From Marinobacter sp. CHS3-4 (GTDB taxonomy: Bacteria; Pseudomonadota; Gammaproteobacteria; Pseudomonadales; Oleiphilaceae), in contig NZ_JASGBJ010000002.1 in assembly GCF_030053415.1 (NCBI RefSeq), positions 930,001 to 994,000 of the forward strand: a stretch of DNA of 64,000 bases. Direction: 5' to 3'. The notes beneath the pieces are model-generated. The model searched no databases and was not told the origin of the DNA. It saw nothing but the letters and a program-made list of their open reading frames with translations. Shown here piece after piece: positions 51,780 through 61,042 of this stretch (its first letter is position 1; each line of letters opens with the position of its first letter). The translations under genes and the position numbers were made by a program.

Positions 51780-53708
51780 ATGTCTAACCTGAGCGCAGCA
51801 GATCCGACCATGCCCCTCCAAACCGACACTCAGTGGATCGACCAATTGCCCGAAGCGGCAATGCTGGTGGATGTAAAGAGTGATCGAATCACCAGTGCCA
51901 ACAGCGCGATGGGCGGTTTGACGGGCATCGAACAGGAGGCGTTGATCGGCTCGTCCTGCGCCCGGCTTTTCGAAGGCCAGCGTCCGCAATTGATCGCCTT
52001 TACGGAAGAAACCCTGTTCAAAGGCAGAGCCTGGAGCGGCGACTTTCACCTTAGCCACCAGGATGGGCATTCCATCGGGCTGGAGATTTCTTCCTCCAGA
52101 GCTGAACCCGCAGACCCTCAACAGGTGATATTTCTGTTGCGCGATCGCCGGCAGTTAAGAGACCTTCGTGAGCGTCAGGAAGCCAATCACTACCACCGTG
52201 GTGGACTGTTGGAGTGGCGGCGGGTTCAGGAACTGTTCAAAGACATGGAGCGCGAGAACCAGCTGATTCTTCATGCCGTAGGTGAAGGCATCTACGGCGT
52301 CGATGCAGAGGGACGAACCACATTCGTAAATCCGGCGGCAGAGCAAATGCTGGGGTGGCGGAGCGATGAACTGATGGGCCGGGTGACGCACCGAGTGGTA
52401 CACCACTCTCACGAAGACGGATCTTTGTTTCCATTGAAGGAATGTCCAATCTACGCCGCTTTTCAGGACGGCAACGTTCGGCAAATCGGCGAGGACTGGT
52501 TCTGGCGCAAAGACGGTTCCGGGTTTCCGGTGGAGTACACCAGCACGCCCATTATGGATAACGGCCATCCAGTGGGTGCGGTAGTGGTATTCCGGGACAT
52601 TTCCCAGCGCCGGGAAGCCCAGAAAGAACTTCATCAAGCGCTGGAGGAAGTTGAAACTCTGAAAGATAAGCTGGAGATCGAAAATGCCTATCTTCAGGAA
52701 GAACTGAGCGCCGAATACTACTTTCACGAGATCGTCGGCCAGAGCGACGCGGTCAAGGGCATTGTTCGCCGTATTGGTCTGGTGGCTCCAACCGATGCCA
52801 ACGTTCTGATCACCGGTGAATCGGGGACCGGCAAGGAGTTGATCGCAAGGGCCATTCATCAGTCCAGCGATCGCCGTGACCGGCCGCTGATCCGCGTCAA
52901 CTGCGCGGCCATCCCCAGGGATCTTTTCGAGAGCGAGTTCTTTGGGCACGTCAAAGGTGCCTTTACCGGTGCCTTCAGCGAGCGGATTGGTCGATTTGAA
53001 CTGGCCGATGGTGGCACGCTGTTTCTGGACGAGGTAGGCGAAATTCCGCTGGAGTTGCAGGGCAAACTGTTGCGGGTGTTGCAGGACCAACAGTTTGAGC
53101 GGGTCGGCGACAACCGTACCCGTGCAGTGAATGTGCGAGTCATCGCTGCCACCAACCGGGAGCTGAAAGCCGAAGTCAACGAAAAGCGGTTCCGCGAAGA
53201 TCTGTATTTCCGCCTGAATGTATTCCCGATCGAATCCGTGCCTCTGCGACGGAGGGTCGAGGACATTCCAATGCTGGCCCAGGAATTCTTGGAGCGCGCC
53301 TGCGTCAAGTTCAACCGTCCCAGACGGCTACTGAGAAAAACCGAGGTGGAAAAACTGAAGCACTACCACTGGCCGGGAAACGTCAGAGAATTGGAAAACG
53401 TGATTGAGCGACGAGTAATTACGGCCGACGGCGAGCTGGATCTGGATCTGACCGGGCGAGACCAGGGGGCCGATTCACATGGATCTGAGGATCAGCCACC
53501 AGCACGCCACTCCGGTTCACAGGTTATGACCGAGCAGGAGATGCAGGACCTTGAGAAAACCAATCTGATACGGGCTTTGACGGCCGCCGCCGGCCGCGTG
53601 TCAGGCGACGACGGGGCGGCCGCCATGTTGGGCGTCAAGCCAACAACTCTGGCCTCAAGACTGAAAAAATTGGAACTTGATCCAGCAACCTTCAGGAACC
53701 GGCCGTAA
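51780..53708 (+). CDS. PAS-domain sigma54-dependent transcriptional activator
   Basis: A 642-residue enhancer-binding protein: two PAS-like domains (about residues 20-130 and 160-290), a short coiled coil, the AAA+ domain with Walker [10 protein letters not shown] (near 345) and the sigma54 contact loop GAFTGA (near 393), and a Fis-type helix-turn-helix at the end ([18 protein letters not shown]). It has no receiver domain, so the PAS domains probably sense a small molecule or redox state. Start at ATG 51780 has AAGGAG upstream; an earlier TTG/ATG frame is not supported. Its end overlaps the racemase-family gene by 17 nt. Confidence 0.9.
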   Translation: MSNLSAADPTMPLQTDTQWIDQLPEAAMLVDVKSDRITSANSAMGGLTGIEQEALIGSSCARLFEGQRPQLIAFTEETLFKGRAWSGDFHLSHQDGHSIGLEISSSRAEPADPQQVIFLLRDRRQLRDLRERQEANHYHRGGLLEWRRVQELFKDMERENQLILHAVGEGIYGVDAEGRTTFVNPAAEQMLGWRSDELMGRVTHRVVHHSHEDGSLFPLKECPIYAAFQDGNVRQIGEDWFWRKDGSGFPVEYTSTPIMDNGHPVGAVVVFRDISQRREAQKELHQALEEVETLKDKLEIENAYLQEELSAEYYFHEIVGQSDAVKGIVRRIGLVAPTDANVLITGESGTGKELIARAIHQSSDRRDRPLIRVNCAAIPRDLFESEFFGHVKGAFTGAFSERIGRFELADGGTLFLDEVGEIPLELQGKLLRVLQDQQFERVGDNRTRAVNVRVIAATNRELKAEVNEKRFREDLYFRLNVFPIESVPLRRRVEDIPMLAQEFLERACVKFNRPRRLLRKTEVEKLKHYHWPGNVRELENVIERRVITADGELDLDLTGRDQGADSHGSEDQPPARHSGSQVMTEQEMQDLEKTNLIRALTAAAGRVSGDDGAAAMLGVKPTTLASRLKKLELDPATFRNRP

Positions 53709-54729
53709 GGATATGGACCAGATCGCTACAATCCTCCATCGGATCATCGCAATTCACAACGATGTCGGAGTGGGCAATCACGTAGCTTCTTCCGGTGATT
53801 GTGTTCTCCACCACGTCAAGGTCGCCCTCATGTCGAACGGCTTTGAATTCGCCCACAAATCCCGTTTCCCTCAATGATACTGTTTCAAGGCAGTCGCCCG
53901 GCTTGATCAGACCCTCATAATTCATCAGCGCCAATCGCGCAGAGGTCCCCGTGCCTGTCGTGCTGCGACAGATCACGCCGGGATGGACGTACGTAGTGGA
54001 GCGGGATCGATAGTAATGGTCACCCACCGTTTCGATCGGCCCCATGAAATGCAGAAACGGCAACGGGCCCACATCGCCCAGGGAATAGTGGGAGTAACTA
54101 CGCTGTGCCCGAATGGCCTCGACAATTGCGTGGGCGCATTCGGTCAGTTTCCGCTCTTCGTCCAGCGTCAGCGCGAACCCCAGCTCAGTGGCATCTACCA
54201 GACAATAGAAGCCACCGCTATAGGCAATGCTGTAGGTCACCGTACCGATACCGGGGACGTCCACAGTGTCTTTGTACGTATCGATGTAGCTGGGCAACCC
54301 TGCGCAGGTAATGGATTCAACAACGCCATCAGTGACGACCGCATCGATGTTGACCAGGCCAGCCGGAGATTCCAACACAAAGCTCTGCTTGCCCTCCTGC
54401 TTCTGAACAATCCCGCACTCCAGCACAGCTGTCGCTGTGCAGATGGTGTTCGAGCCGGAGTAGATCGGATATCCCATCACTTCCATGATGATATAACCGG
54501 CCACGGCTCGGGAATCGGTGGGCGGCACCAGCAGATCCACCGACATCTCAGGAATGCCGTGGGGCTCCTCCAGCAGACACCGGCGCAGGCCATCGGCGTG
54601 ATCTCGCAGGTATTCCATCTGCGCCCGGACCGTATCACCGGGCAGCGGTTTGATGCCTCCGGTGACCATTCGGCTGACATCACCGCCGGCGTGAGTGTCC
54701 ATGACTCTGAACGTGAGTGGCTTTTTCAT
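53692..54729 (-). CDS. proline racemase family protein with Ser/Thr in place of both catalytic Cys
   Basis: A 345-residue protein of the proline racemase / hydroxyproline epimerase / 3-hydroxyproline dehydratase family. The first catalytic motif, normally MCGHN, reads YSGSN (Ser91, and Ser93 for the His). The second, normally DRSPCGTGTSA, reads [11 protein letters not shown] (Thr258 for Cys). Family enzymes I know have Cys/Cys, Ser/Cys or Cys/Thr, so a racemase mechanism is unlikely; a dehydratase or altered reaction is possible. The start at 54729 has GGGAGG upstream and overlaps the dehydrogenase stop by 4 nt, so they are co-translated. Confidence 0.88.
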   Translation of the reverse strand: MKKPLTFRVMDTHAGGDVSRMVTGGIKPLPGDTVRAQMEYLRDHADGLRRCLLEEPHGIPEMSVDLLVPPTDSRAVAGYIIMEVMGYPIYSGSNTICTATAVLECGIVQKQEGKQSFVLESPAGLVNIDAVVTDGVVESITCAGLPSYIDTYKDTVDVPGIGTVTYSIAYSGGFYCLVDATELGFALTLDEERKLTECAHAIVEAIRAQRSYSHYSLGDVGPLPFLHFMGPIETVGDHYYRSRSTTYVHPGVICRSTTGTGTSARLALMNYEGLIKPGDCLETVSLRETGFVGEFKAVRHEGDLDVVENTITGRSYVIAHSDIVVNCDDPMEDCSDLVHILTAGS

Positions 54730-55877
54730 GCCCCGCCTCCCAGAGCAAAACGCGCCCCATGTTCTTCCCACTGGGCGTCCGGCACCACCACGATTTTCCC
54801 CAGGTAGTGGCTGCCACGATCGGTGAAGTAACGCTCACATTCATGCAGCTCTGACAGCCGGAAGGCGGCGTGCAGCACTGGCTTCAGCTCGCCATCGCGA
54901 ATCCAGGCAATCAGCTGCTCGGCCTCTTCCCGGGTTCCGTGGGAAACGCCGAAGATCTGCACCTGATAGAGGTAGATCCGGGTCCACATGATTTCACTGA
55001 GGTTGCCGGCGCTGGCACCGGCAATGCTCAGGCGCGGGTAATCCGCTCGGTCTTTCATATTGAAAATCATGGCGTCGATGAAACAGTCGGTCATGGTGCC
55101 ACCCGCCAGATCCATCACCGCGTCAAACGGATGCCCGCCGGTGACGGCTTTTACCTGATCAACGAAGTTGTCCATGTCCGAGCGGTCCAGAACCGCCTCG
55201 GCGCCCAGACTCATCAACGCTTCGGACTTGTCGGCCTGGCTAAGCGCATAGGGAATAGCCCCCATGATCCGGCACATCTGGATCAGGGCCGTTCCGACCC
55301 CACCGCTGGCACCGGTCACCAGAATCCGCTCTCCGGCCTTGACCCGTGCAGAAGTCAGCATGTGCAGACCGGTCTGGTAGGAGCACATGCCCATGGAAGC
55401 CAGCTCGGCGTCCGCCAGTTCCGGGTTTGGCACGTGGTGAAACTGGTCGGAAGGCACCGCGATGTATTCCGCGTAACCGCCATCGGCACCATGGCCGTAA
55501 TAATCCGGCGTCAGGTTGATATCACGGCGATCATCAGCGTAGAGATTGAAATCCAATAGCCCACGCTGGCCGATCCGGCTTTCCTCGACCCCGTCGCCAA
55601 CCGCAACCACATGACCCACCACATCGGCTCCTTGAATGCGGGGAAAGGTCAGTGTGGGCGACCCACCCATGGCAAAAGAGGTCACATCGCCCTTGTCTTT
55701 TGTGGGGTACAGACCCTCGCGGGCCTTGCGATCGGTGTTGTTTTTAGCAGTGGCAGTGATCTGCGCCAGAACCTGACCAGGACCCGGCCGGGGGACAGGT
55801 ACAGTATCTTTATACTCGAGTTTCTCGACGCCGCCGTGGCCGGTCAGCAGCATCGCGCTCATGGTTTCTGGAATCAT
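54726..55877 (-). CDS. MDR family alcohol dehydrogenase / quinone oxidoreductase
   Basis: A 383-residue medium-chain reductase. The N-terminal GroES-like fold (GHGGVEKLEYKDTVPVPRPGPGQVLAQITATAKNNTDRKAR) and the Rossmann motif GASGGVGTALIQM are clear. The catalytic-zinc cysteine of true alcohol dehydrogenases is replaced by Asn (AKNNTD), so it is zinc-independent, like quinone oxidoreductases. It is operonic with the racemase-family gene, which suggests that the two act on one metabolite, maybe a cyclic amino or imino acid product. Confidence 0.88.
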   Translation of the reverse strand: MIPETMSAMLLTGHGGVEKLEYKDTVPVPRPGPGQVLAQITATAKNNTDRKAREGLYPTKDKGDVTSFAMGGSPTLTFPRIQGADVVGHVVAVGDGVEESRIGQRGLLDFNLYADDRRDINLTPDYYGHGADGGYAEYIAVPSDQFHHVPNPELADAELASMGMCSYQTGLHMLTSARVKAGERILVTGASGGVGTALIQMCRIMGAIPYALSQADKSEALMSLGAEAVLDRSDMDNFVDQVKAVTGGHPFDAVMDLAGGTMTDCFIDAMIFNMKDRADYPRLSIAGASAGNLSEIMWTRIYLYQVQIFGVSHGTREEAEQLIAWIRDGELKPVLHAAFRLSELHECERYFTDRGSHYLGKIVVVPDAQWEEHGARFALGGGA

Positions 55878-56048
55878 TGAAACTACCTCTACCGTAAACT
55901 GATTCCGAGAGAATAGGAGAGATTTCGCAAGCTGTCAGTTTCCCAACCTGTCCCCGTAAGCGTCTTTTTTCGAAGCGGTTAACCAGATACTCTGGCGACA
56001 CAGGATACGACCCATAAAAACGAATTTGCTCACAGAGATTCCTAATAT

Positions 56049-56477
56049 ATGGCCAGCTATACCATTGAAATTAAAGATACTTTCGATTTGCCGCGCGAGC
56101 AGGTATTCGCTGTTTTTGCGGACCATGAGACATTCGGTAAATTACTCGGCGCCCCGATCAAGCGAGTAAGGGATAGCGATCAGGCTGACCCCAATGGCAT
56201 TGGCTCTGTGCGGAAAATCGGAATTGGCCCGCTGGGCATCGAAGAGACGGTGGTTGGATTCGAGCCGGAGTCACTGATCGAATACACCATCACGAGCGCC
56301 AGCCCACTCCGTCATCACATGGGCCGGATCCGCTTCGATAATGATTCCAACGGCCATGCCCGTGTCCGCTACACCATCACCTTTGAGGATCTGGTGCCAT
56401 TCACCGGGGGGCTGATTCAGAAGGCGCTTGAACAGGCCATCCGGAAAGGGGTACAGCGGGTTCCAAAATTTGTCTGA
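56049..56477 (+). CDS. SRPBCC/START-like family protein
   Basis: A 142-residue protein with the SRPBCC pattern: an N-terminal strand (YTIEIKDTFDLPREQVFAVFADHETFGKLLG), several beta strands that form a ligand cavity and a long C-terminal helix (IQKALEQAIRKGVQRVP). It binds a hydrophobic ligand of unknown identity. The ribosome site is weak. The gene stands alone, 171 nt from the divergent dehydrogenase. Confidence 0.85.
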   Translation: MASYTIEIKDTFDLPREQVFAVFADHETFGKLLGAPIKRVRDSDQADPNGIGSVRKIGIGPLGIEETVVGFEPESLIEYTITSASPLRHHMGRIRFDNDSNGHARVRYTITFEDLVPFTGGLIQKALEQAIRKGVQRVPKFV

Positions 56478-56592
56478 GGGCAATGTGACGGGGTGCTGTC
56501 TGATACCCATCCCGCACCGCCAAATAAGTCTGTTACCTACCCGGCATGTCGAGTAAAATCCGCTGTTTTGAAAACAAGATCGAGGCAGTACC

Positions 56593-57315
56593 ATGGGCAG
56601 AGCCTACCAGAACCGCAAAGACTCCATGGCCAAGACGGCCGCTGCAAAAACCAAGGTTTACAGCAAGTACGGACGCGAGATTTATGTCTGCGCGAAATCC
56701 GGAGGGCCTGACCCGGACGCCAATCTGTCTCTGCGCGGTCTGATTGACCGGGCGAAGAAAGACCAGGTACCTGCCCACGTTATTGAGAAAGCCATCGAGA
56801 AGGCAAAAGGTGGCGCCGGTGAAGACTTCTCCCCCGCCCGTTACGAAGGCTTTGGCCCGGGTAACTGCATGGCCATCGTCGACTGTCTGACCGACAACCC
56901 CAACCGTACCTTTGGCGATGTTCGCCTTGCCTTCACCAAGACCAAGTGCAAAATCGGCACTCAGGGAAGCGTCAGCCACATGTTTGACCACTGCGCCATC
57001 TTCGCGTTCAAGGGCGAAGACGAGGAAGCGGTGCTGGAGGCTCTGATGGCTCAGGACGTCGACGTCACCGACATTGAGTGCGAAGACGGCATGATCACCG
57101 TCTTTGCCCCCAATACCGAGTACGCCAAGGCCAGGCAGGCTCTGCAGGAATCCTTCGAAGGCATCGATTTCGAAGTGGACGAGATTCAGTTCCTCCCCCA
57201 GACCACCACCAAGGTAGAGGGCGACGATGTTGAGCTGTTCGAGAAGTTCATGGACATGCTGAATGACCTGGATGACGTCCAGAACGTCTATCACAACGCC
57301 GTTTTTGAGGACTGA
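56593..57315 (+). CDS. YebC/PmpR family protein (YeeN-like)
   Basis: A 240-residue protein of the YebC family, which assists translation of difficult motifs or acts as a transcription regulator. The N-terminus [38 protein letters not shown] is of the YeeN subgroup (MGR..QNRK), and [19 protein letters not shown] segments fit the C-terminal domain. It ends 1 nt inside the start of the glutamine amidotransferase gene (TGATG). Confidence 0.93.
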   Translation: MGRAYQNRKDSMAKTAAAKTKVYSKYGREIYVCAKSGGPDPDANLSLRGLIDRAKKDQVPAHVIEKAIEKAKGGAGEDFSPARYEGFGPGNCMAIVDCLTDNPNRTFGDVRLAFTKTKCKIGTQGSVSHMFDHCAIFAFKGEDEEAVLEALMAQDVDVTDIECEDGMITVFAPNTEYAKARQALQESFEGIDFEVDEIQFLPQTTTKVEGDDVELFEKFMDMLNDLDDVQNVYHNAVFED

Positions 57316-58034
57316 TGACTGCCCGCCTGATCGTACTGAAAACCGGAGACACCCTACCGCCGATCAAGGAAACCTATGGCGACTTCGACCGCTGGTTTTT
57401 GGACGGATTGTCGGATCAGCTAGATCGGCAGGTTGTGGACGTCACTCGCGATCCCCTGCCGGGAACGCCTCGACATTGGGATGGCATCGTGGTCACCGGC
57501 TCGCCCGCCATGGTCAGTGATCGTGCTGGATGGAGCGAAGCGGCAGCCGCGTGGTTGGCCGAAGCCGTTGAGGCTGATGTGCCGGTACTGGGAGTCTGCT
57601 ACGGCCACCAGCTTCTGGCTCATGCGCTCGGGGGCAAGGTGGGATACCATCCTCAGGGCCGCGAATCTGGCACCTACCCGGTTCAAAGGCATGGGGCGTC
57701 GGATGGCGATGCGCTGTTTGATGGCATGCCGCAGACGTTTCAGGCCCAGTTGACCCACCGGCAATCTGTTCTGGAATTGCCTCCAACTGCGGTGTTGATT
57801 GCCAGCAACGACTTTGAGCCTCACCAGGCTTTTCGTGTCGGACAACGCGCCTGGGGCGTACAGTTCCATCCGGAATTCACCGCGGACATTATGCGCGCCT
57901 ACCTGAAAGCACAGACCCCGGATCTGGTGAAGGAGGGACTCTCACCAGACGAGCTGATCGCTCAGGTCACAGACGCGCCTCACGCCGGCTCATTGCTCAA
58001 GCGTTTTTCCGACATCGTTATGGCAAACCGCTGA
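57315..58034 (+). CDS. class I glutamine amidotransferase-like protein
   Basis: A 239-residue stand-alone glutaminase of the GMP-synthase type. The nucleophile motif is GVCYGHQLLAHALGG and the His/Glu pair lies in GVQFHPEFTADI. No synthetase domain is fused; such proteins often act on glutamine or related compounds. It is translationally coupled to the YeeN-like gene. Confidence 0.9.
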   Translation: MTARLIVLKTGDTLPPIKETYGDFDRWFLDGLSDQLDRQVVDVTRDPLPGTPRHWDGIVVTGSPAMVSDRAGWSEAAAAWLAEAVEADVPVLGVCYGHQLLAHALGGKVGYHPQGRESGTYPVQRHGASDGDALFDGMPQTFQAQLTHRQSVLELPPTAVLIASNDFEPHQAFRVGQRAWGVQFHPEFTADIMRAYLKAQTPDLVKEGLSPDELIAQVTDAPHAGSLLKRFSDIVMANR

Positions 58035-58040
58035 TTCCTG

Positions 58041-58391
58041 TCAGTCCAGAATGTAGGCGGTCTTTTCCATCGCGTTTTCTTCTTCATCAACAAACCGGAA
58101 CTCGTTCCAGCCAATCCGCACCAGATCGTTGCTATTCAATCGCTGGCGTTCGTTGACCCTGAGGTCATTCACGAACGTGCCGTTGGTGCTGTCTTTGTCT
58201 GTGATGTAGTAGTCCACCGTACCTTCCAGATAGGCATTCGGCATCCGCTCGATCACGGCGTGGTGCCCGCTGACAGAAATCTCATCGATACGGATATCGT
58301 TGTCGGCGCGGCGGCCGACATGAACCTCGGTTTTTTCCAGCTCAAACGTGTTGACCACGACGCTGTCTACCAGTTGCGAAAAAGTTGCCAT
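58041..58391 (-). CDS. FHA domain protein
   Basis: A 116-residue protein with one forkhead-associated domain (TEVHVGRRADNDIRIDEISVSGHHAVIER, then KDSTNGTFVNDLRV), the conserved Gly-Arg, Ser-x-x-His and Asn-Gly-Thr motifs that bind phosphothreonine. It ends the kinase-phosphatase-FHA cassette (25 nt after the phosphatase gene) and probably docks to a phosphorylated partner of that kinase. Confidence 0.92.
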   Translation of the reverse strand: MATFSQLVDSVVVNTFELEKTEVHVGRRADNDIRIDEISVSGHHAVIERMPNAYLEGTVDYYITDKDSTNGTFVNDLRVNERQRLNSNDLVRIGWNEFRFVDEEENAMEKTAYILD

Positions 58392-58415
58392 ACTGTAAAC
58401 ACCCCCTCCTTCACT

Positions 58416-59165
58416 TCATTCTGCCGCCAATAACACAACAGACACATTGTCTTTCGCCTGTTTTTCCAGGCTCTCGGTTACCAGCGCTCTTACCGCCAGG
58501 TGCACCGACGCTGAACGATCAATTACTTCAGGCCAGAGCTCTTCTTCCAGAGCCCCGGTCAAGCCATCAGAACAAAGCAACAGTCTGTCGCCCGGTTCCA
58601 ATCTCACTTCTGCCAGGGTAGCGGTAGCATCAGACGCACCCAGCGCGCGGGTAAGAACATTGCGAAAAGGCACGTTGGGAACTTCTTCTTCCCGTATGCT
58701 GCCATCTTCTACCATGTTCTGAACCACGGTATCGTCCCGCGTCAGGCATGTGAGGCCGCCATCGCGATACCGATAACAGCGGGAATCACCAATATGGGCC
58801 AAGGACGCCTGCTGACCGTGCACCCAGGCAATCACAATCGTTGTGCCCATCTTGTCCAGATTTGGCTCCTGACGTTTTCGCGCATCGATTCGCTCGCTGG
58901 CCTGATCCAGGGCCGATTGCATCAACCGTTCCCGGGACGAATGCTGGCTTTCTGCCTCGGCTTTCTTGATGGCGGGGCCCAGTAACTCCATCACGGTGTC
59001 AACCGCAATGCGACTGGCGACCTCACCGCCCTGGTAACCGCCCATGCCATCGGCGACGATCAGGAGCGCCTGACCAGAGGCACTGTCGATCAACCAGTCT
59101 ATGGCATCCTGATTGGCGCTTCTTACGCAGCCAATATCGGTCTGGCCTGCCGCTTGCAAATGCAT
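58416..59165 (-). CDS. PP2C-type serine/threonine phosphatase
   Basis: A 249-residue PPM/PP2C phosphatase. The metal-binding motifs are IVADGMGGYQGGEVASRIA, HIGDSRCYRYRDGGLTCLTRDDT and LLLCSDGLTGALEEE, with the final DNVSVVLL Asp. It should reverse the phosphorylation by the adjacent kinase; the start overlaps the kinase stop by 1 nt. Confidence 0.95.
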   Translation of the reverse strand: MHLQAAGQTDIGCVRSANQDAIDWLIDSASGQALLIVADGMGGYQGGEVASRIAVDTVMELLGPAIKKAEAESQHSSRERLMQSALDQASERIDARKRQEPNLDKMGTTIVIAWVHGQQASLAHIGDSRCYRYRDGGLTCLTRDDTVVQNMVEDGSIREEEVPNVPFRNVLTRALGASDATATLAEVRLEPGDRLLLCSDGLTGALEEELWPEVIDRSASVHLAVRALVTESLEKQAKDNVSVVLLAAE

Positions 59166-60886
59166 CAGCTTACCTCCTCGGTTTCCCGGGTGGCCTGTCG
59201 ACGCAATGCCTCGGCCATGGTGGCGGCATTGGCAAAACGTTTGTCAGGTTCACGCTGAATGGCTTTGTTGATCAGCCTCACGACGCCGTTGGGCAGCTCT
59301 TTATTGAACTCCCGCACGCTGCGTGGACGCTTGTTCAGAATCTGGTAGGTTAATGCAGCCAGGGTATCGCCCTGGAACGGCGTTTCGCCAGACACCAGTT
59401 TATAGAGCGTGATCCCGAGGCTGTAAGTATCCGATGCTCCGGTCACTTTCTGACCCTTCAACTGCTCTGGCGACATATACAGAGGACTGCCCATCACGCT
59501 GCCGGTGCGAGTCCGGGAGTCGTCGGATATCTTGGCAATGCCAAAGTCGGTAATCTTGATATCGCCGCTATCCGGATTGTAGATGATGTTACCGGGTTTG
59601 ATGTCGCGATGAATGATGTTCTGCCGGTGGGCGTAATCCAGGGCATCAGCAACGCTGGCCATAATGGCCAGCACGGTGTTGAGCGGCAGAAGCCGGCCCG
59701 GCTTACCGTAGTCGCTCAGCGGACGGCCCTGGGCATAATCCATGGCAATGAAAGCCAGGTCCGCTTCCTCTCCGACGTCATACACCGTCACGATAGCCGG
59801 ATGGCTCAAACGTCCCGCAGCCTCTGCTTCACGAAAAAAGCGGGACTTGAGGTCATTGAGCTCCGAGGCGTCAAAGGCATCGTAACTCAGCGTTTTGATT
59901 GCCACTGTGCGGGCAATTTTGGGGTCTTTACCCAGATACACCACGCCCATGGCGCCACGACCGATTTCCCGCTCAATTTCGTAGCGCCCCAACGTCGGAC
60001 GGCTTACGCTCTGTTCCGGCAGTACCAGAGTACGGGTGCTATCGAAACCAGCACCACCCACCGCTCCTGTCTCTGCCGCCATGGATTCCAGCGCCGCCAG
60101 ACGTTTGGTGGCGTCGCGATAGGAGCGCCTGGCAGACACGATCTGGCGGAAGGTTTCGGTGGCTTTGTCGTACTGGCGTTTGCGTTCCTGAGTGATCGCG
60201 ATGTCGTATTGAAGTTCCAGAATGGTCTCGTCAGGCGGACAATCCGCCAGCACTTCCAGCGCATCGTCCGGGTTGCCCTGGCGCAACAGCAACTTGCTCA
60301 GTCGCGAACGTGCATCCACCACATTCCGGGTCAATTCTTCGATGGTTCGGTGAGGCTGAAGCCAGAACAGCATCAACAGGTAGCCTGCCACCAGTAAGGT
60401 GACCACTTCACCAAGGGGCAGCCAGGCGCTCTGATAGAACATCAGCGCTGATTGCAGCACCACAATACCACCCGCCAGAAGCAGAACCAGCGGAAACGCC
60501 ACGGCCCCGCCCAACCTTGGCACCGCCAGCACCAGAAATAGGGCCACGGCCATGAGTGAACCGCGTATCGCTGCAGCAGACCAAGCGGGCTCCCTCAGTC
60601 CCCGTGCATCGATAACCTCTGCCACGGCGCTGGGCTGAATAATATTCAAGACTGCCCCGGACGCACCACCGGAAGTATCACCCAGAACACTGAGCAGCAG
60701 CCGGTCCACATAACTCACGACAGGCAGGGCATCCCCAGTGATGGCAAGCACGACGGCAGCAACCACCACCAGCAACCGAAGGCTAAATATTCTCTGAAAA
60801 ACAAAACGTAGCGAATTCACAGCGATCCATATCAGGTTCTTGCCAGGTTTCAGTCTAGAAACTGGCGGAGCCGAGGGATAGAACAA
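59165..60886 (-). CDS. membrane serine/threonine protein kinase with C-terminal kinase domain
   Basis: A 573-residue kinase. Unusually, the membrane part is N-terminal: about four hydrophobic segments (residues 34-50, 103-120, 125-148, 155-175), then a helical repeat-like linker (LLRQGNPDDALEVLADCPP.., TPR-like), then the kinase domain from about residue 300. The glycine loop IGRGAMGVVYLG, HRDIKPGNI, DFGIAKI and the MSPEQLKG peptide-positioning site are present, so it should be active. The start is a TTG with AAAGG upstream; a GTG at 60820 is possible. The phosphatase and FHA genes follow in one operon. Confidence 0.9.
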   Translation of the reverse strand: MFYPSAPPVSRLKPGKNLIWIAVNSLRFVFQRIFSLRLLVVVAAVVLAITGDALPVVSYVDRLLLSVLGDTSGGASGAVLNIIQPSAVAEVIDARGLREPAWSAAAIRGSLMAVALFLVLAVPRLGGAVAFPLVLLLAGGIVVLQSALMFYQSAWLPLGEVVTLLVAGYLLMLFWLQPHRTIEELTRNVVDARSRLSKLLLRQGNPDDALEVLADCPPDETILELQYDIAITQERKRQYDKATETFRQIVSARRSYRDATKRLAALESMAAETGAVGGAGFDSTRTLVLPEQSVSRPTLGRYEIEREIGRGAMGVVYLGKDPKIARTVAIKTLSYDAFDASELNDLKSRFFREAEAAGRLSHPAIVTVYDVGEEADLAFIAMDYAQGRPLSDYGKPGRLLPLNTVLAIMASVADALDYAHRQNIIHRDIKPGNIIYNPDSGDIKITDFGIAKISDDSRTRTGSVMGSPLYMSPEQLKGQKVTGASDTYSLGITLYKLVSGETPFQGDTLAALTYQILNKRPRSVREFNKELPNGVVRLINKAIQREPDKRFANAATMAEALRRQATRETEEVS

Positions 60887-61042
60887 GGCACCGCCTTTTT
60901 TGTAAGTGTTTGTTCACCTGGGAACCGATTCACGAGATGACCAGGAACCCGTCTGAATGAAGGGTATGTAACTTACGTAAGGCCTTTGCTGACGTATAGT
61001 TCGGATTTGAAGGGAAACGGCTTTGGGAACGGGAACCTCACA

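Noticed and set aside
55878..56048. A sigma54-like GG-N10-GC match upstream of the MDR dehydrogenase
   Set aside because: The -12 element reads CAGC rather than TTGC and the -24 element is poor, so I do not call it.
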